A stretch of 33,171 nucleotides of DNA from Oscillospiraceae bacterium (lineage in GTDB: Bacteria; Bacillota; Clostridia; Oscillospirales; Ruminococcaceae), in assembly GCA_902362965.1 (NCBI GenBank), contig CABIYQ010000017.1, positions 1-33,171 of the forward strand. Direction: 5' to 3'. A program made the position numbers and the translations under genes. The notes under the pieces are model-generated. The model ran no database searches. It saw only the letters and a program-made list of their open reading frames with translations, and was not told the origin of the DNA. Positions 31,677-33,171 of this stretch are shown piece by piece; positions within the stretch are counted from its first letter, which is position 1, and each line of letters starts with the position of its first letter.

Positions 31677-32542
31677 TAACTAAACCTCCTGTTATTGTAC
31701 AATTCCAGTGAATCCGTTGCCGAAATGTTCTCGAAAATCAATTTTTTCAAACAGCAAATAATTTTGTCGGAATCCTCACGATTGAATACATTTCGACCAA
31801 TACTTACTCCACTTGCCCCTGCTTTCATAGCATCTTCTACCATTATAAATAATTGAAAAACATCAATTTTATCTCCTCCTGCTATAACCACTGGTTTGTC
31901 TACGGCTGATTCAACCACTTTTTTAAATGTGTCAATAGAACCTGTGTATTGCGTTTTAATAATGTCCGCACCTAATTCAAAAGCTACTCTTACACAATGT
32001 GAGACTAGATTTCCATAAGATCTTTGATCAGAAACTTTTATCCGTGAATAATTTTGATCTATTTCAATTCCATTTGGTTCCATATATTCACCTCTTGGAT
32101 AAGCAATGGCAAGCAGAGGAATTCCAACCTGATCACACTCTTCTGATATTTTTCCAAGCGTTTTTAACATATCACTTTCGTATTTGCTTGATATATTTAT
32201 ATGAACCGCAACAGCATCTGCCCCAAGACTAATTGCCTTTTCTATTGAGGATACTAGCACTTTGTGAGTATGTGTAGCATTTATTGTACTTGCTGTAAGA
32301 TTCAATATAAGAGGAATACTGTAGTCATTAACAAGACCTAATGTACCTTGATAGGCTAAAATTGCATTTGGTTTAGAGCACTCTATTTGCTGTATTTTAT
32401 TTTTAATATTGGAAATACCTGTAATTGAACCGGAAATTAGGTTATCATCAAGTGGAACAATTAAGCATCTGCCTTCAGAGTTAAAAATTCGGCTAAGTCG
32501 TCTTCGTTTTCCAATGTTCCAAATATTATTAAGATTTAACAT
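31676..32542 (-). CDS. DhnA/AroA'-type class I aldolase (ADTH synthase-like)
   Basis: 288 residues, TIM-barrel class I aldolase of the DhnA/LsrF/AroA' group. A sugar-phosphate start CLIVPLDDNLISGSITG, strands SLGADAVAVHINISSKYESD and VGIPLLAIAYPRGEYMEPNG, the Schiff-base Lys in FELGADIIKTQYTG, and the phosphate site VVIAGGDKIDVFQLFIMVED, MKAGASGVSIGRNVFNRED. In archaea and in grixazone-type pathways this family condenses a sugar or DHAP with aspartate semialdehyde to start unusual aminosugar or aromatic synthesis. RBS GGGGGAGC is four bases before ATG. First gene of a six-gene operon. LsrF-like or simple fructose-bisphosphate aldolase activity remains possible. Confidence 0.8.
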   Translation of the reverse strand: MLNLNNIWNIGKRRRLSRIFNSEGRCLIVPLDDNLISGSITGISNIKNKIQQIECSKPNAILAYQGTLGLVNDYSIPLILNLTASTINATHTHKVLVSSIEKAISLGADAVAVHINISSKYESDMLKTLGKISEECDQVGIPLLAIAYPRGEYMEPNGIEIDQNYSRIKVSDQRSYGNLVSHCVRVAFELGADIIKTQYTGSIDTFKKVVESAVDKPVVIAGGDKIDVFQLFIMVEDAMKAGASGVSIGRNVFNREDSDKIICCLKKLIFENISATDSLELYNNRRFS

Positions 32543-33077
32543 TTATGCTCCCCCAATCTTTAATATAATATATCAAATAAATTTGCAAATGTGCAATGCG
32601 CAATGTGATACTTTATTACTGTTTCGAAATGATCATACATAAACATAATATACAATTATCAATCGTTAGCGTATATAATCTGATATAATTATACAATATA
32701 GCTAATAAATTTACAATAGTTTCCAGTAAATTTATGTCAAATACAATCAACTTTCTACTAATTGATATAAAATTTATTAAGTATTTTGTGCATATTTTCA
32801 TATTGAAGTTCGGCAATACTTGTCCAATTGAAAAGCCTTGTAAATTGCTCTCTATTATTAATAATCCTAAAACGCCCCAAAAAATTACAGTTTACAAATA
32901 AATTTGTATGATTGCACAAAAACTCTGCTTTATATTGTTACTTCTGCCGAAAGATATATTTCTTTGTATTATTTTAGCATAAAATACCGCATAAAAAACA
33001 AAGATGTCAAAAATAACGCTCTAAATGACAAAATTGGTATATAATAAGAATTTTTTACATCTTATTTAACCATAAAA
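32543..33077. other. Gene-free upstream region of the operon
   Basis: AT-rich with no ORF bearing an RBS. On the minus strand, near 32560-32610, TTGCGCATTGCACATTTGCA contains three TTGC repeats at seven-base spacing, followed by TATATT, a plausible operator and promoter for the operon. A palindrome TACAAATAAATTTGTA lies near 32893-32908. Confidence 0.5.
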
Positions 33078-33112
33078 AATGGGAGACAGTTTATTTATTA
33101 CTGTCTCCCATT
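33078..33112. terminator. Strong terminator hairpin
   Basis: A 13-bp perfect stem AATGGGAGACAGT/ACTGTCTCCCATT with a nine-base loop. It probably ends a gene outside the window. Confidence 0.75.
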
Positions 33113-33171
33113 CTGTAATAGCTATCAAAAACATCTGTTAAAAGGCATTCTGAATATTGTGGAAGCGTTGA

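Noticed and set aside
33078..33112. Riboswitch
   Set aside because: It is a simple perfect hairpin with no conserved aptamer-like sequence; a terminator explains it.

Overview
The window looks like a piece of chromosome from an anaerobic, low-GC Gram-positive gut or rumen fibre degrader, most likely Ruminococcus or a close relative. The reasons are a secreted cohesin domain, a secreted dockerin protein, an intracellular GH3 xylosidase with xylA and xylB, strong AGGAGG-type ribosome binding sites, and ICE genes typical of Oscillospiraceae and Lachnospiraceae (DUF6017 replication protein, thioester-domain adhesin, large serine recombinase). The species call is inference; there is no rRNA or marker gene here.

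Layout. (1) 1-4624 is a mobile-element module: a broken thioester/Cna-B adhesin, a DUF6017 replication initiator with iteron-like repeats inside its coding sequence, a small winged-helix protein, and a divergent serine recombinase preceded by a 55-codon ORF that overlaps it by four bases. (2) 4700-7530 is a run of short cassettes: a ribbon-helix-helix protein, a DUF7832-like protein, a Cys-rich miniprotein, a probable type I toxin-antitoxin locus, two or more promoter-plus-hairpin RNA candidates, and a stand-alone secreted cohesin. Copies of the palindrome ATTCGCCAATGGCGAAT separate several of these. (3) 7533-13890 is an array of immunity-like genes (DUF1963, DUF2185, DUF6572/YtpQ-like, CbrC-like, ankyrin, HAD), several broken. 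On the minus strand it is bracketed by a decayed ICE helicase and a decayed relaxase, so it probably arrived as ICE cargo. No matching toxin is visible.

(4) 14356-16302 is a two-membrane-protein plus TetR operon ending in a truncated alcohol dehydrogenase, next to a broken XRE regulator. (5) 16621-23868 is the xylose/xylan locus: an AraC regulator divergent from a DUF4380 mutarotase-like protein, GH3 beta-xylosidase, xylose isomerase and xylulokinase. Imported xylo-oligosaccharides would be cut to xylose, isomerised to xylulose and phosphorylated into the pentose phosphate pathway. A GC-rich repeat sits between xylA and xylB.

(6) 23904-27723 holds an amidase remnant, a small RNA candidate, a dockerin protein, an AAA-ATPase/PD-(D/E)XK protein and a recombinase lacking its catalytic domain. 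The last two are bracketed by direct copies of a hairpin-containing repeat. (7) 27953-32542 is a tight six-gene minus-strand operon (DhnA/AroA'-type aldolase, SAM methyltransferase, SnoaL-like protein, membrane protein, alpha/beta hydrolase, GNAT) that could make or modify a small molecule. With the type I toxin-antitoxin locus and the immunity array, it is the best candidate for something undescribed. No complete rRNA, tRNA or CRISPR array was seen.
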